A stretch of 64,000 nt of DNA from CALBPI01 sp963922335 (GCA_963922335.1 CAWUIB010000003.1:62001-126000); one strand, 5' to 3'. Shown: positions 49,725 to 60,160, counted from the stretch's first letter. Numbers and translations are program-made. Notes: generated by a model not told the origin, from the sequence alone.

Positions 49725-52700
49725 ATGGGACACGACAACATGTTTGCATCGAGAAGCCGACGCCTGGCCAAGGCGTTTAGCGGCCTGCTGTTTACGCTGG
49801 CGCTTTCGGGGTGTTTTGGGACTGGAGACGGGCCTGAGCAGATCGCGGGTACACCCGCCCCACCCCCGCCGCCGTTGCCGCCGGGCTTCTGCGATAACAT
49901 CAACTTTGAAGATCCTTGCCCACCGAGCAGTATCAATAACTTCGCGGGTGGTGCGACGACCATTGTTGAAAACCCGAACATGACGGGTATTAACACCAGT
50001 GAACGCGTCGCTCAGATGCAGAAGTTCACGGACCAGCCGTTCGGTGGTACGACAATCGATACGCCAAACGGTATCGATTTCACGCAGGGTCAGTCATATC
50101 GCATGAAGGTGTTGGCACCGCGTGCCGTCCCTGTGCTGTTCAAGTTCGAAGGTCTGGATCGCGAACGCTCGTTGTCCCATACCGGCAGCGGTCAGTGGGA
50201 GTCACTTTGCTTCGACTTCACCAACGACACCATGGGACCGGCGGTCACCGGCATCACCATCATCTTTGATCTTGGCGTCCAGGGTGATGCTGCTAACGAT
50301 CCGAATAACTGGACCTTCTACTACGATGACATTGAGCAAGTCTCTGACTGCTCGGGTGGTCCCGTAGGGGTCAACCTGCCCATCGACTTCGAGCAAGACC
50401 CGACGATTTACAACTTCGGAATGGATGGCGGCTTCGGCGGCGGCGCTGCATCGGTGCTCGCCAACCCGGTATCGGGCGGCATCAACACGAGCGCGCAGGT
50501 CGCGCGTATGCAGAAATTCATGGGCGAAGTCTTCGGTGGCAGCACGCTGTCGCTGGCGGGCAACGTCGACTTCAGTCAGGGCGAAGCCTTCCGGATGAAG
50601 GTCTGGTCGCAGCGCGCCGTGCCTGTGCTATTCAAATTTGAGGGTCTCGATAAAGAGCGTTCCGTCAGTCATACCGGTGGTAGTGAATGGCAGGATCTGT
50701 GTTTCGACTTCACGGGCGATACCGCGGGTCCGGCGTCCAACGCGATTACAACGATTTTTGATCTGGGTGTGGTCGGAGATGCGATGAATGATCCAGATAA
50801 CTGGACCTTCTACTTCGACGACATCCAGCAAGTCGCCAGCTGCTCCGGTGGTGGCGGCGGTGGTGGCGGCGGTGGTGGCGGCACAGGTTCGCTCCCGACG
50901 CTGGACTTCGAAAGCGCAGCGGGCGGTACCGGCTTTACCTGGAACGTGTTCGAGAACGCCGATAACCCGCCGTTGAACTTCATTGCGAACCCGGACATGA
51001 GCGGCATTAACACGTCCGCAACGGTTGCCGAGTTCACCGCTCGACAGGGCGGTCAGCCTTTCGCGGGCACCAACACGACCGATCTGCCAACGTTCACGCT
51101 GGACGCTTCCAACGCGATCGTCAAAGTCATGGTTTGGAAAACCGTGATCAGCGACGTTGGTATCAAGTTCGAGGATGCGAATCTCGGCTCAACAGGCGAG
51201 ATTCTTGTGGCGAACACCGTCACCAATCAGTGGGAAGAGCTGACGTTCGACTTCACGTCGGTGATCGGGAACCCGGTCAACGTAGACATCACGGGCTTTG
51301 TCGTCTTCCCGGATTTCGATGCACGTGGTCAGGACAATGTGATCTACATCGATAACATCACTTTCGGTGATGGCAGCACCGGCGGCGGTGGTGGTGGCGG
51401 TGGTAGCACCGGCACGATCGTGGCCGACTTCGAAGCGGGCGGCACGTTTAACTTCGATGACTTCGGCGGTGGTGCCGCGAGCATCGAAGCCAACCCGGAC
51501 ACATCGGGCATCAACCCGAGTGCACAGGCAGCTCGACTGCAGAAATTCAATGGCGAGGTGTTCGCAGGCAGCACGTTGTTGCTCGACAATAACGTCGATT
51601 TCTCGCTGGGTACGGCCTACAACATCAAGGTCTATGCAACGCGCCCGGTAGAAGTGCTCTTCAAGTTGGAAGGACTGGACCAGGAGCGTTCGGAGTCTCA
51701 CGGCGGAACCGGTTGGGAAACACTGTGCTTCGACTTTACCGGCGCAACCAGCGGTAACCCGGCAACGGCGTTCACCTTCATCTTTGATCTGGGTATTGCT
51801 GGCGATGCCGACAACAACCCTGACGACTGGACGTTCTTTGTCGACGATATCGAACAGACCAGTGGCTGTGGTGGCACCGGCAATAGCGCGACGTTCCCGA
51901 TTGATTTCGAAGCGGACCCGATGAGCTTCGACTTCGGCCCCGAAGCGGGCTTCGGTGGCGGTGCCTCGGTCGTCGTTGCTAACCCGGTATCGGGTGGCAT
52001 CAACACGACTGCACAAGTCGCACGCATGCAGAAATTCATGGCTGAACCATTCGGCGGCAGCACGCTCGCGCTGGATGGTAATGTCGACTTTACGGCGGGT
52101 ACCGCTTTCCGCATGAAAGTCTGGTCGCAGCGCGCCGTGCCGGTGCTCTTCAAGTTTGAAGGTCTCGATCGCGAGCGAACCCTGACCCATACGGGTGGCA
52201 GCGAGTGGCAAGATCTGTGCTTCGATTTCACTGGCGATACGGCTGGTAACTCGACCGACGCGATTACCTTTATCTTTGATAACGGCGTCGTCGGCGATGC
52301 GATGGGCGATCCGGATAACTGGACGTTCTATTTCGACGACATCACACAGGTTGCCGACTGCGGTGTTCCGCCAGCGTCGTTCCCCGTCGATTTTGAAGCC
52401 GATCCGATGACCTATGACTTCGGACCAATGGCTGGATTCGGTGGTGGTGCGTCGGTTGTCGTTGCCAACCCGGTGTCGGGTGGCATCAACACCAGTGCCC
52501 AAGTTGCTCGCATGCAGAAATTCATGGCTGAACCGTTCGGCGGCAGCACCTTCGAGCTTGGAGGCAATGTGAATTTCGCGGGCGGCCAGGCGTTTACCAT
52601 GAAGGTATGGTCGCAGCGCTCTGTGCCCGTGCTCTTCAAGTTCGAAGGCTTGGATCGTGAACGCACTGTGACCCACACGGGTGGCAGCGAGTGGCAGGAC

Positions 52701-55700
52701 CTGTGCTTCGATTTCACTGGCGATACAACAGGTCCAGTGACCTCTCAGATCACCTTTATCTTTGACAACGGTGTTGTTGGGGATGCGATGGGCGATCCCG
52801 ATAACTGGACGTTCTACTTCGACGACATCACGCAGGTCGCCAGTTGCCCGACGGGCGGCGGCGGTGGCGGTACGAGCTCGCTACCGACGCTTGACTTCGA
52901 AAGCCCTGAAGGCGGTACCGGCTTTACCTGGACGGTCTTTGAGAACGCTGACAATCCTGCGGTCGCATTCATCCCGAACCCAGATCAGTCAGGCATCAAC
53001 ACGTCGGCCACGGTTGCGGAGTTCACCGCGCGCGCTGCAGGTGCAGAGTTTGCCGGTGCGAATACCACGGATCTGCCAACTTTCACGCTGGATGCATCCA
53101 ACGCGATCGTGAAAATCATGGTTTGGAAGAGCGTGATCAGCGATGTCGGTATCAAGTTTGAAAAAGATGTCGGTACCGGCTTTGCCTCGACCGGCGAAAT
53201 CCGGATTCCGAATACGGTAACCAACCAGTGGGAAGAGCTGACGTTCGATTTCACTTCAGTGATCGGTGACGGCGCCAATGTAGACATCACCGGTTTTGTG
53301 ATCTTCCCGGACTTCGCAGCACGCACCGGAGAGAACGTGATCTTCTTCGACAACATCACGTTTGGTGATGGTGCCGGCGGAGGCTCTGGTGGCGGTGGCG
53401 GCACATCCGCACCGGCCTTGACTGACTTCGAGAGCGGCTCGTTCGATTTCACCGACTTTGGCGGTGGCGTCGGCAGCATCGAAGCCAATCCGGACGCGAG
53501 CGGTATCAACACGAGTGCACAGGCTGCCCGAATCCAGAAATTCGCAGGCGAAGTCTTCGGCGGCACGACATTAGGTCTGCCGGGTGCGGTCGACTTCTCG
53601 GCGGGTGAGGCCTACAACATCAAGGTGTATGCGACTCGTTCGGTGGATGTTCTGTTCAAGCTGGAAGGCCTGGATCAGGAACGGACCGTGACGCATGGCG
53701 GTACCGGTTGGGAAACGTTGTGCTTCGACTTCACGGGTATGACCAGCGCTGCGCCAGCCACTGCATTTACGTTCATCTTTGATAACGGCACGCAAGGCGA
53801 TGCCGCAGGCAACCCCGACGACTGGACGTTCTTTGTTGATGACATCGAACAGACATCAAGCTGCGGTGGCGGCGGTGGAACGAGCGCACTGCCGGTGCTG
53901 GACTTTGAGAGTCCGGGAGGTGGCACTGGCTTCACCTGGACGGTGTTCGAGAACGACGATAACCCCGGCGTTGCGTTTATCCCGAACCCGGATCAATCCG
54001 GCATCAACACGTCGGCCACGGTAGCGGAATTCACTGCTCGCGCCGCCGGTGCGACGTTTGCTGGAACCAATACGACCGATTTGCCGACGTTCACGTTGGA
54101 TGCGTCGAACGCGGTCGTGAAGATCATGGTCTGGAAGACTGTGATCAGCGACGTCGGAATCAAGTTCGAGAAGGACACGGGCTCAGGTATCGCGTCCACG
54201 GGTGAGATTCGTGTTCCGAACACGGTAACCAACCAGTGGGAAGAGCTGACGTTCGACTTCACTTCGGTGATCGGTGACGGTGCGAACACGGACATCACCG
54301 GCTTTGTGATCTTCCCTGACTTCGATACTCGCGCAGGTCAGAACGTGATCTTCTTCGACAACATCACGTTCGGTGATGGCTCGGGCGGCGGATCCGGTGG
54401 CGGCGCCACGATCGCTGTCCCGGTCGACTTTGAAGAAGACGCGGCTGAGTACGACTTTGGTCCGGATGCTGGATTTGGCGGCGGCGTGTCTACTGTCATT
54501 GCGAACCCGGACATGAGTGGGATCAATACGACGGCCCAGGTCGCGCAGATGCAGAAATTTGCAGGCGCGGTATTTGGTGGCAGCACACTGGCGCTGGATA
54601 CGGCGATCGACTTCGGTGCCGGTGAAGCCTTCACTGTCAAGGTGTGGTCAGCACGCGAAGTGCCGGTGCTCTACAAGCTCGAAGGTCTGGATCGCGAACG
54701 TTCCGTGACCCATCCGGGTGGTAGCGAGTGGCAAGAGTTGTGCTTCGACTTTACGGGCGACACAACCGGGCCGGCTTCGTCAGCGGTGACGTTCATCTTC
54801 GATCTCGGCGTGAACGGCGATGCAGATAACAACGCAACCGATTGGACGTTCTACTACGACGAGATCACCCAGGTCGCGAGCTGCCCAGGCGGTGGAACGA
54901 GCGCACTGCCGGTGCTGGACTTTGAGAGTTCGGCAGGTGGTACTGGCTTCACCTGGACGGTGTTCGAGAACGACGATAACCCCGGCGTTGCGTTTATCCC
55001 GAACCCGGATCAATCCGGCATCAACACGTCGGCCACGGTAGCGGAATTCACTGCTCGCGCCGCCGGTGCGACGTTTGCTGGAACCAATACGACCGATTTG
55101 CCGACGTTCACGTTGGATGCGTCGAACGCGGTCGTGAAGATCATGGTCTGGAAGACTGTGATCAGCGACGTCGGAATCAAGTTCGAGAAGGACACGGGCT
55201 CAGGTATCGCGTCCACGGGTGAGATTCGTGTTCCGAACACGGTAACCAACCAGTGGGAAGAGCTGACGTTCGACTTCACTTCGGTGATCGGTGACGGTGC
55301 GAACACGGACATCACCGGCTTTGTGATCTTCCCTGACTTCGATACTCGCGCAGGTCAGAACGTGATCTTCTTCGACAACATCACGTTTGGTGATGGCTCG
55401 GGCGGCGGATCCGGTGGCGGCGGTGGTGGCACGACGTCAGCGCCGGTACTGACCGACTTCGAGAGCGGCTCATTCACATTCACCGACTTCGGTGGCGGTG
55501 TCGGCAGCATCGAGGCCAACCCGGAAACGGCCGGCATCAACACGAGCTCTATGGCAGCGCGAATTCAGAAATTCGCGGACCAGCCGTTCGGCGGAACGAC
55601 GTTGGGTCTCCCGGGTGCTGTCGACTTCTCGGCGGGCGAGGCTTACAACATCAAGGTGTACGCGACACGTAGCGTGAACGTACTGTTCAAGCTCGAAGGA

Positions 55701-56915
55701 CTCGACCAGGAGCGAACGGTCACGCATGGTGGCAGCGGCTGGGAAAACCTGTGCTTTGATTTCTCGGGAAGCACAACGGGTGATCCGGCCACCGACTTCA
55801 CCTTTATCTTTGATAACGGTGTGGTGGGCGATGCTGCAGGCGACCCTGCGAGCTGGACGTTCTTTGTCGATGACATCGAGCAGGTAGCTTCGTGCGCGAC
55901 ACCGACCGTAACCGTGCTGCCGATCGACTTCGAGGCCGATCCGATGACCTACGTCTTCCGCGACGGTGGCGGCTTTGGTGGTGGAACCTCCGATGTGATC
56001 GCAAATCCGCAGTCCGGTGGGATCAACACCAGTGCCCAGGTCGGCCGGATGCAGAAGTTCGACGGCGAGGTGTTCGGCGGATCGACGCTCGATCTCGGTG
56101 GTGACTTCGGGTTCCTCGCGAACACGAGTTTCACCATGAAGGTCTACGCGAGCCGCTCCGTGCCTGTGCTCTTCAAGCTCGAAGGCGGACCGGTCGGCGA
56201 GGTCTCAGTTACACACACCGGCTCCGGTTGGGAAGAGTTGTGCTTCGACTTCGGCGCCTTGTCTGGCAACGGCACCGATGGCATCACCCTGATCTTTGAT
56301 CTCGGTGTGAACGGTGCAGCGGCCACGGATCCGGACAACTGGACCTTCCTGTTCGATGACATCGCCATCAACCAGGGCACAGCGTGCCCGATGGGTGGTG
56401 GCGGTAGCGGTGGTATGTCCGGCGGTCTGCCAATACTCGACTTCGAGTCGAGTGCAGGCGGCACCGGTTTCACCTGGACGGTGTTCGAGAACGATGACAA
56501 CCCGGGCCTGGCGTTTTTGCCGAACCCGGATACGAGCGGCATCAACACGTCGGCTACGGCGGCGCAGTTCACGGCGAGAACTACAGGGCAAGAGTTCGCA
56601 GGAACGATCACCAACGACTTGCCGACATTCACACTCGATAGCAATAACGCGATCGTGAAAGTGATGGTTTACAAGTCGGTGATCAGCGATGTGGGCATCA
56701 AGTTCGAGAATGCCACGCAGGGCTCAACCGGAGAAATCCGGGTGCCCAATACTGTGACTAACCAGTGGGAAGAGCTGACGTTCGACTTCACTGCGGTTAT
56801 CGGTAATGGCGTGAACACGGATATCACCGGGTTCATTGTGTTCCCTGACTTTGATGCCCGGGCAACACAGAACGTGGTCTATTTCGACAACATCAGATTT
56901 GGCGACGGCAGCTAA
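49725..56915 (+). CDS. Giant modular carbohydrate-binding lipoprotein (14 modules)
   Basis: A 2396-residue protein with a lipoprotein signal (GLLFTLALSGCFG, Cys near residue 29), a Pro-rich linker, then 14 jelly-roll-like modules and no recognisable catalytic domain. Three module types alternate: type A (SGINTSAQVARMQKF, RAVPVLFKFEGLD, WTFYFDDI; six copies), type A' (YNIKVYATRSVDVLFKLEGLD, WTFFVDDIEQ; three) and type B (GFTWTVFEN, WEELTFDFTSVIG, FFDNITFGDG; five). Gly/Ser-rich linkers join several. Type A resembles modules attached to marine laminarinases. ATG 49740, with GGGA nine bases upstream, is an alternative start. It probably holds glucan at the cell surface for GH16 and GH17. Confidence 0.88.
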   Translation: MGHDNMFASRSRRLAKAFSGLLFTLALSGCFGTGDGPEQIAGTPAPPPPPLPPGFCDNINFEDPCPPSSINNFAGGATTIVENPNMTGINTSERVAQMQKFTDQPFGGTTIDTPNGIDFTQGQSYRMKVLAPRAVPVLFKFEGLDRERSLSHTGSGQWESLCFDFTNDTMGPAVTGITIIFDLGVQGDAANDPNNWTFYYDDIEQVSDCSGGPVGVNLPIDFEQDPTIYNFGMDGGFGGGAASVLANPVSGGINTSAQVARMQKFMGEVFGGSTLSLAGNVDFSQGEAFRMKVWSQRAVPVLFKFEGLDKERSVSHTGGSEWQDLCFDFTGDTAGPASNAITTIFDLGVVGDAMNDPDNWTFYFDDIQQVASCSGGGGGGGGGGGGTGSLPTLDFESAAGGTGFTWNVFENADNPPLNFIANPDMSGINTSATVAEFTARQGGQPFAGTNTTDLPTFTLDASNAIVKVMVWKTVISDVGIKFEDANLGSTGEILVANTVTNQWEELTFDFTSVIGNPVNVDITGFVVFPDFDARGQDNVIYIDNITFGDGSTGGGGGGGGSTGTIVADFEAGGTFNFDDFGGGAASIEANPDTSGINPSAQAARLQKFNGEVFAGSTLLLDNNVDFSLGTAYNIKVYATRPVEVLFKLEGLDQERSESHGGTGWETLCFDFTGATSGNPATAFTFIFDLGIAGDADNNPDDWTFFVDDIEQTSGCGGTGNSATFPIDFEADPMSFDFGPEAGFGGGASVVVANPVSGGINTTAQVARMQKFMAEPFGGSTLALDGNVDFTAGTAFRMKVWSQRAVPVLFKFEGLDRERTLTHTGGSEWQDLCFDFTGDTAGNSTDAITFIFDNGVVGDAMGDPDNWTFYFDDITQVADCGVPPASFPVDFEADPMTYDFGPMAGFGGGASVVVANPVSGGINTSAQVARMQKFMAEPFGGSTFELGGNVNFAGGQAFTMKVWSQRSVPVLFKFEGLDRERTVTHTGGSEWQDLCFDFTGDTTGPVTSQITFIFDNGVVGDAMGDPDNWTFYFDDITQVASCPTGGGGGGTSSLPTLDFESPEGGTGFTWTVFENADNPAVAFIPNPDQSGINTSATVAEFTARAAGAEFAGANTTDLPTFTLDASNAIVKIMVWKSVISDVGIKFEKDVGTGFASTGEIRIPNTVTNQWEELTFDFTSVIGDGANVDITGFVIFPDFAARTGENVIFFDNITFGDGAGGGSGGGGGTSAPALTDFESGSFDFTDFGGGVGSIEANPDASGINTSAQAARIQKFAGEVFGGTTLGLPGAVDFSAGEAYNIKVYATRSVDVLFKLEGLDQERTVTHGGTGWETLCFDFTGMTSAAPATAFTFIFDNGTQGDAAGNPDDWTFFVDDIEQTSSCGGGGGTSALPVLDFESPGGGTGFTWTVFENDDNPGVAFIPNPDQSGINTSATVAEFTARAAGATFAGTNTTDLPTFTLDASNAVVKIMVWKTVISDVGIKFEKDTGSGIASTGEIRVPNTVTNQWEELTFDFTSVIGDGANTDITGFVIFPDFDTRAGQNVIFFDNITFGDGSGGGSGGGATIAVPVDFEEDAAEYDFGPDAGFGGGVSTVIANPDMSGINTTAQVAQMQKFAGAVFGGSTLALDTAIDFGAGEAFTVKVWSAREVPVLYKLEGLDRERSVTHPGGSEWQELCFDFTGDTTGPASSAVTFIFDLGVNGDADNNATDWTFYYDEITQVASCPGGGTSALPVLDFESSAGGTGFTWTVFENDDNPGVAFIPNPDQSGINTSATVAEFTARAAGATFAGTNTTDLPTFTLDASNAVVKIMVWKTVISDVGIKFEKDTGSGIASTGEIRVPNTVTNQWEELTFDFTSVIGDGANTDITGFVIFPDFDTRAGQNVIFFDNITFGDGSGGGSGGGGGGTTSAPVLTDFESGSFTFTDFGGGVGSIEANPETAGINTSSMAARIQKFADQPFGGTTLGLPGAVDFSAGEAYNIKVYATRSVNVLFKLEGLDQERTVTHGGSGWENLCFDFSGSTTGDPATDFTFIFDNGVVGDAAGDPASWTFFVDDIEQVASCATPTVTVLPIDFEADPMTYVFRDGGGFGGGTSDVIANPQSGGINTSAQVGRMQKFDGEVFGGSTLDLGGDFGFLANTSFTMKVYASRSVPVLFKLEGGPVGEVSVTHTGSGWEELCFDFGALSGNGTDGITLIFDLGVNGAAATDPDNWTFLFDDIAINQGTACPMGGGGSGGMSGGLPILDFESSAGGTGFTWTVFENDDNPGLAFLPNPDTSGINTSATAAQFTARTTGQEFAGTITNDLPTFTLDSNNAIVKVMVYKSVISDVGIKFENATQGSTGEIRVPNTVTNQWEELTFDFTAVIGNGVNTDITGFIVFPDFDARATQNVVYFDNIRFGDGS
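53879..54408 (+). repeat. Near-identical 530-bp copy 1 (type B module)
   Basis: By eye this stretch matches 54896-55425 at offset 1017 with only about four differences (three near 53915-53930, one near 54369). Other type B modules differ far more, so this copy is recent or kept alike by gene conversion. Confidence 0.85.
54896..55425 (+). repeat. Near-identical 530-bp copy 2 (type B module)
   Basis: Second copy of the unit at 53879-54408. The 1017-base offset equals 339 codons, one type B plus one type A module, so the frame is kept. It could cause length variation of the gene by recombination. Confidence 0.85.
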
Positions 56916-56982
56916 GCGCATGTCCGTACGTTGGGGGAATACACGGACGAAGTCCGTGCTAGAAAAATCAAGAGTAAACACT

Positions 56983-59900
56983 ATGGCGGATTCGAACCGG
57001 GGGCGTACTCGAGGGCCGATCTGGGCGTGGGCAACCACGGCCCTGTTTATGCTGCTCTCCACGTTTGCATCAGCGCAATCGACAGACGTTGTCACAACCG
57101 TAAAGGACGACAAGGGCTGGAGGCTGCAGGTCAATGGCGAGAACTACTACATCAAAGGTGTAGTGTGGGGCTACTCGCCACAGGGTGAAAACTACACCTA
57201 TAACTTGTGGGGCAAGGATGATGACTTCATCCGTAAGGTCCTCGATTACGACTTTGGGCTCATGAAAGCGGCGGGCATCAACACGATCCGAAGCTTCGCG
57301 ATGATCCCGCCGAAGTGGGTGACTTACGTCTATCGCGAGCACGGCATTCGCACCGTCGTAAATCCGTTGATGGGTCGTTACGGTTATACCGTCGGCGGTC
57401 GTTGGGTCCCGTTCACCGATTACTCTGACCCTCTGACGCGTGCGACGTTGCTTGCGGATACGGTAGAGATCGTCTCGCGCTACCGCGATACCGAAGGTGT
57501 CCTGATGTTCGCGTTCGGCAACGAGAGTAACTACGGACTGTCATGGTCGAGCTTCGAAATTGAAGATCTGCCGGAAGGTGACCGTGAGGTCGCCAAAGCA
57601 CGTTACCTGTACTCCTTGTTCAACGAAGTCATTCGCGAAAGTAAGAAAGTCGCACCGAATCACCCGATGAGTATCGTCAACGGTGATCTCGGTTACATCG
57701 ATCTAATCAAGGAGCTCGTCCCCGAGTTGGACGTGCTGGGCAGTAATGTCTACCGAGGCCGCAGCTTTACCTCTCTTTGGGCGGACGTCGATGCCAAGCT
57801 CGACTTGCCGGTGGTGTTCTTTGAGTTCGGAAGCGATGCATTCAATGCGCGCACCCGCTCCGAAGCACAAATCGCGCAGGCAGTGATCCTGAAGGATCAG
57901 TGGCGCGAGATGTACAACAAGTCATGGAGCAACGGCGAGGAAGGCAACGCGATTGGTGGCTTTGTCTTCGAATGGCGTGACGAGTGGTGGAAGTACCTCC
58001 AGGAAGAGAATCTGGACACACAGGACGACAACGCGTCCTGGTCCAACGAGGCTTATCTTTTCGACTTCGCACCTGGCAAAAACAACATGAACGAAGAGTG
58101 GTTCGGTATCACCGCGCTCGGACCACCGAACGGTGATGGCGTCTACACGGCGCGACCACGTGCTGCATATGACGTGTTGGCAGAAGCGTTCGCGATCGAT
58201 CCTTATGGCTATACCAAGGACGCGATCAACCAAGCGTTCGATAACATCAACATGGACTACATTGGCCTCAAGGGCGAAGTCCGTCAGTTGAAGAGCGAGT
58301 CGATTGAGGAGCGCAGCAAGTTGCGCTTCACCGGTGGTCAGTTAGCCGGCCAATTTGTCCTTAAAGGTACAGAGCAAGATATCCGTCGCGACGGTGAGAA
58401 TGGCGTTGAATTTGAGAGCGGACAGTTCCTGTTCCTCGATTTCGAATTCAATCCGATGGAAAACCTCTCGGGTCAGTTCACAATCAACGCCCTCGGTCGA
58501 GTCGCGGACGTTGAGCCGCTCGAGATTCAGTATGGTCGCCGAGGCGTGCCGATTGTGGTGTTCACGGAAGGCGCGAGCGCACTGAATCCGAATGACCCCG
58601 ATATCGTCGGTACCACGACACTGAACGACCGGGAGCGCGTTGAGATCTATGATTTCGAAGCGACCTACGAAGGCGAGGTATTTGACGCCACCGCCTTCTA
58701 TCACACGCCTCGATATCACTATAAGTACGAAGGCGATATGTACGGGCTGATTTCGGAAGCGACCGACATCGCTGGAATCGATATCTGGAACGGCAAGGCC
58801 CCTGAAGGTGTGGAATTTGTCGGTAAGGGTGCGCTCGAAGGCTTGACCGTGATTGGTGGTCCGGAAATCTATTGGGGAGCTAACCCGAAAGTCGTGGTCA
58901 AGTACGACTTCGCGACTGGCCCGACCAGCTGGACGTTCATGCACTCTGAAGACATCGCTCGTTTGGGTCAGGCGACAGGTGCAGCCGGTGCAACCGTGCC
59001 GCAGTCGCGCCAGACAACGCTTTACTCGGAGACCAACTTTGGCGCCGCCAAACTTGAAGTGGCCGGTATTATCTCTGCGCCCGAGCGTATCGACGATATC
59101 TTCGATCGTGTGGACAGCAGCGGAAACGTATTCCTCGATCAGATTGAATTCGAGGACACGCTGGGCATCAAAGGTAAGCTGACCTTCCCGCTGTTCGGCA
59201 CGTTGTCTTACGTTGCTGGTGAGTACGCCGGTCTTGTCGCTGAATCACCGGGTGACGGTCCACTTCGTGAGTTCGGCACTCGTCTGCCGTATTCGGGTTT
59301 GGGTAACAAACAGGTGTTCGAAGCAGGATCGATGATCAACTTCGGCAACCTCATGTTCTTCCCGCGTGTCTTCTATCGTGACAACCTCGTGCACGCGAAT
59401 CCGTTCATCGAACCGAGCATCAGCTCAGGCGGAATCCTGACACCGGGCGTTAATCCTCGTGATCGCGATTCTGATCCGTTCGCGGTATTGAACAACCGCG
59501 AGGCACGGTCCGCTGAGCTGTTTATGACTTGGGATCCGACCGGCGCAACACCGTTCTACCAATGGGATAACGACTGGCGAGAAGACTCCAGTTTCGCGTT
59601 CAACATCGGTGCGAACTACACCGAATATCCAACGCCGACCGATGCCAACCTGTTCTTCTTGCCCGACGTTAACGTCAACGCATCGTTTGGCCGCGGGTTA
59701 CCGGCAGAGGACGTGTGGACGGTATCGAGTCGGATGGTATTCAACGCAGGTCCAAACTGGCGATTCATCACGCGTTTGATCCGTGGCTTTGACCAATCGA
59801 CGGGTGATCCGGACGGTGGTACGCGTGATTTCTATGAGATCCACGGTAAAGCGGTCGTGAACCAGCGCCATGTGATTTCGGGATACTTCAAGAAAGACGC

Positions 59901-60129
59901 TTGGGGTCCCTATGACTTCCAGCGCCAGTTCAACGTGACGTTCCCGGAGCAATATCGTCTCGAGTACACCTATCTGATGGATCAGCGCATGGATGAGCGT
60001 TACTCCACGCAGATGGGAATCCGGATACTGGCCCGGACGAACGACGAGAACTCACCTGACGATGAATTCCTGGATGGAGATAACGATTACATCTTCCAGG
60101 GCATCGCCTACTTTGAAATTAACTTCTGA
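56983..60129 (+). CDS. GH-A-clan glycosidase fused to a probable outer-membrane beta-barrel
   Basis: A 1048-residue protein. Signal peptide to about ASAQ 32; a TIM-barrel glycosidase-like domain (about 35-415) with GWRLQVNGENYYIKGVVWGYSP, LMKAAGINTIRSF, MFAFGNESNYG (acid/base Glu) and VVFFEFGSDAF (nucleophile Glu), as in GH2/GH5-like families. The remaining 600 residues look like an outer-membrane barrel: alternating hydrophobic strands, acidic turns, aromatic girdles and the final strand YIFQGIAYFEINF with terminal Phe. The ATG at 56983 was chosen since earlier frame overlaps the preceding gene. It leads a three-gene run. A barrel carrying its own glycosidase could trim and pass glucan fragments. 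Confidence 0.82.
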   Translation: MADSNRGRTRGPIWAWATTALFMLLSTFASAQSTDVVTTVKDDKGWRLQVNGENYYIKGVVWGYSPQGENYTYNLWGKDDDFIRKVLDYDFGLMKAAGINTIRSFAMIPPKWVTYVYREHGIRTVVNPLMGRYGYTVGGRWVPFTDYSDPLTRATLLADTVEIVSRYRDTEGVLMFAFGNESNYGLSWSSFEIEDLPEGDREVAKARYLYSLFNEVIRESKKVAPNHPMSIVNGDLGYIDLIKELVPELDVLGSNVYRGRSFTSLWADVDAKLDLPVVFFEFGSDAFNARTRSEAQIAQAVILKDQWREMYNKSWSNGEEGNAIGGFVFEWRDEWWKYLQEENLDTQDDNASWSNEAYLFDFAPGKNNMNEEWFGITALGPPNGDGVYTARPRAAYDVLAEAFAIDPYGYTKDAINQAFDNINMDYIGLKGEVRQLKSESIEERSKLRFTGGQLAGQFVLKGTEQDIRRDGENGVEFESGQFLFLDFEFNPMENLSGQFTINALGRVADVEPLEIQYGRRGVPIVVFTEGASALNPNDPDIVGTTTLNDRERVEIYDFEATYEGEVFDATAFYHTPRYHYKYEGDMYGLISEATDIAGIDIWNGKAPEGVEFVGKGALEGLTVIGGPEIYWGANPKVVVKYDFATGPTSWTFMHSEDIARLGQATGAAGATVPQSRQTTLYSETNFGAAKLEVAGIISAPERIDDIFDRVDSSGNVFLDQIEFEDTLGIKGKLTFPLFGTLSYVAGEYAGLVAESPGDGPLREFGTRLPYSGLGNKQVFEAGSMINFGNLMFFPRVFYRDNLVHANPFIEPSISSGGILTPGVNPRDRDSDPFAVLNNREARSAELFMTWDPTGATPFYQWDNDWREDSSFAFNIGANYTEYPTPTDANLFFLPDVNVNASFGRGLPAEDVWTVSSRMVFNAGPNWRFITRLIRGFDQSTGDPDGGTRDFYEIHGKAVVNQRHVISGYFKKDAWGPYDFQRQFNVTFPEQYRLEYTYLMDQRMDERYSTQMGIRILARTNDENSPDDEFLDGDNDYIFQGIAYFEINF

Positions 60130-60160
60130 TTGACCACCGATCAGGACTGAGGACAAGACT

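Larger units (their letters stand above)
49883..56912 (+). repeat. Array of 14 protein-module repeats
   Basis: Approximate module starts: A 49883, A 50370, B 50889, A' 51416, A 51891, A 52378, B 52878, A' 53410, B 53886, A 54417, B 54903, A' 55440, A 55915, B 56425. Spacing is about 475-535 bases. The order shows a recurring block A, B, A' and points to growth by block duplication. Reverse-strand frames through the array are long because the modules are alike and GC-rich. Confidence 0.85.

Noticed and set aside
50848..50882. GGT/GGC repeat tract considered as a phase-variable microsatellite
   Set aside because: It is a trinucleotide run encoding a Gly linker, so length changes stay in frame and would not switch the gene off.
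51189..52676. A 495-codon open frame on the minus strand
   Set aside because: It runs antisense to the module array of the giant lipoprotein. Similar antisense frames recur at each module, so they follow from codon use of the repeated modules and not from a gene.
49883..56912. Repeat array considered as CRISPR or other DNA repeat element
   Set aside because: The units are about 500 bases, coding and in frame, with protein-level conservation; there are no short direct repeats with unique spacers.
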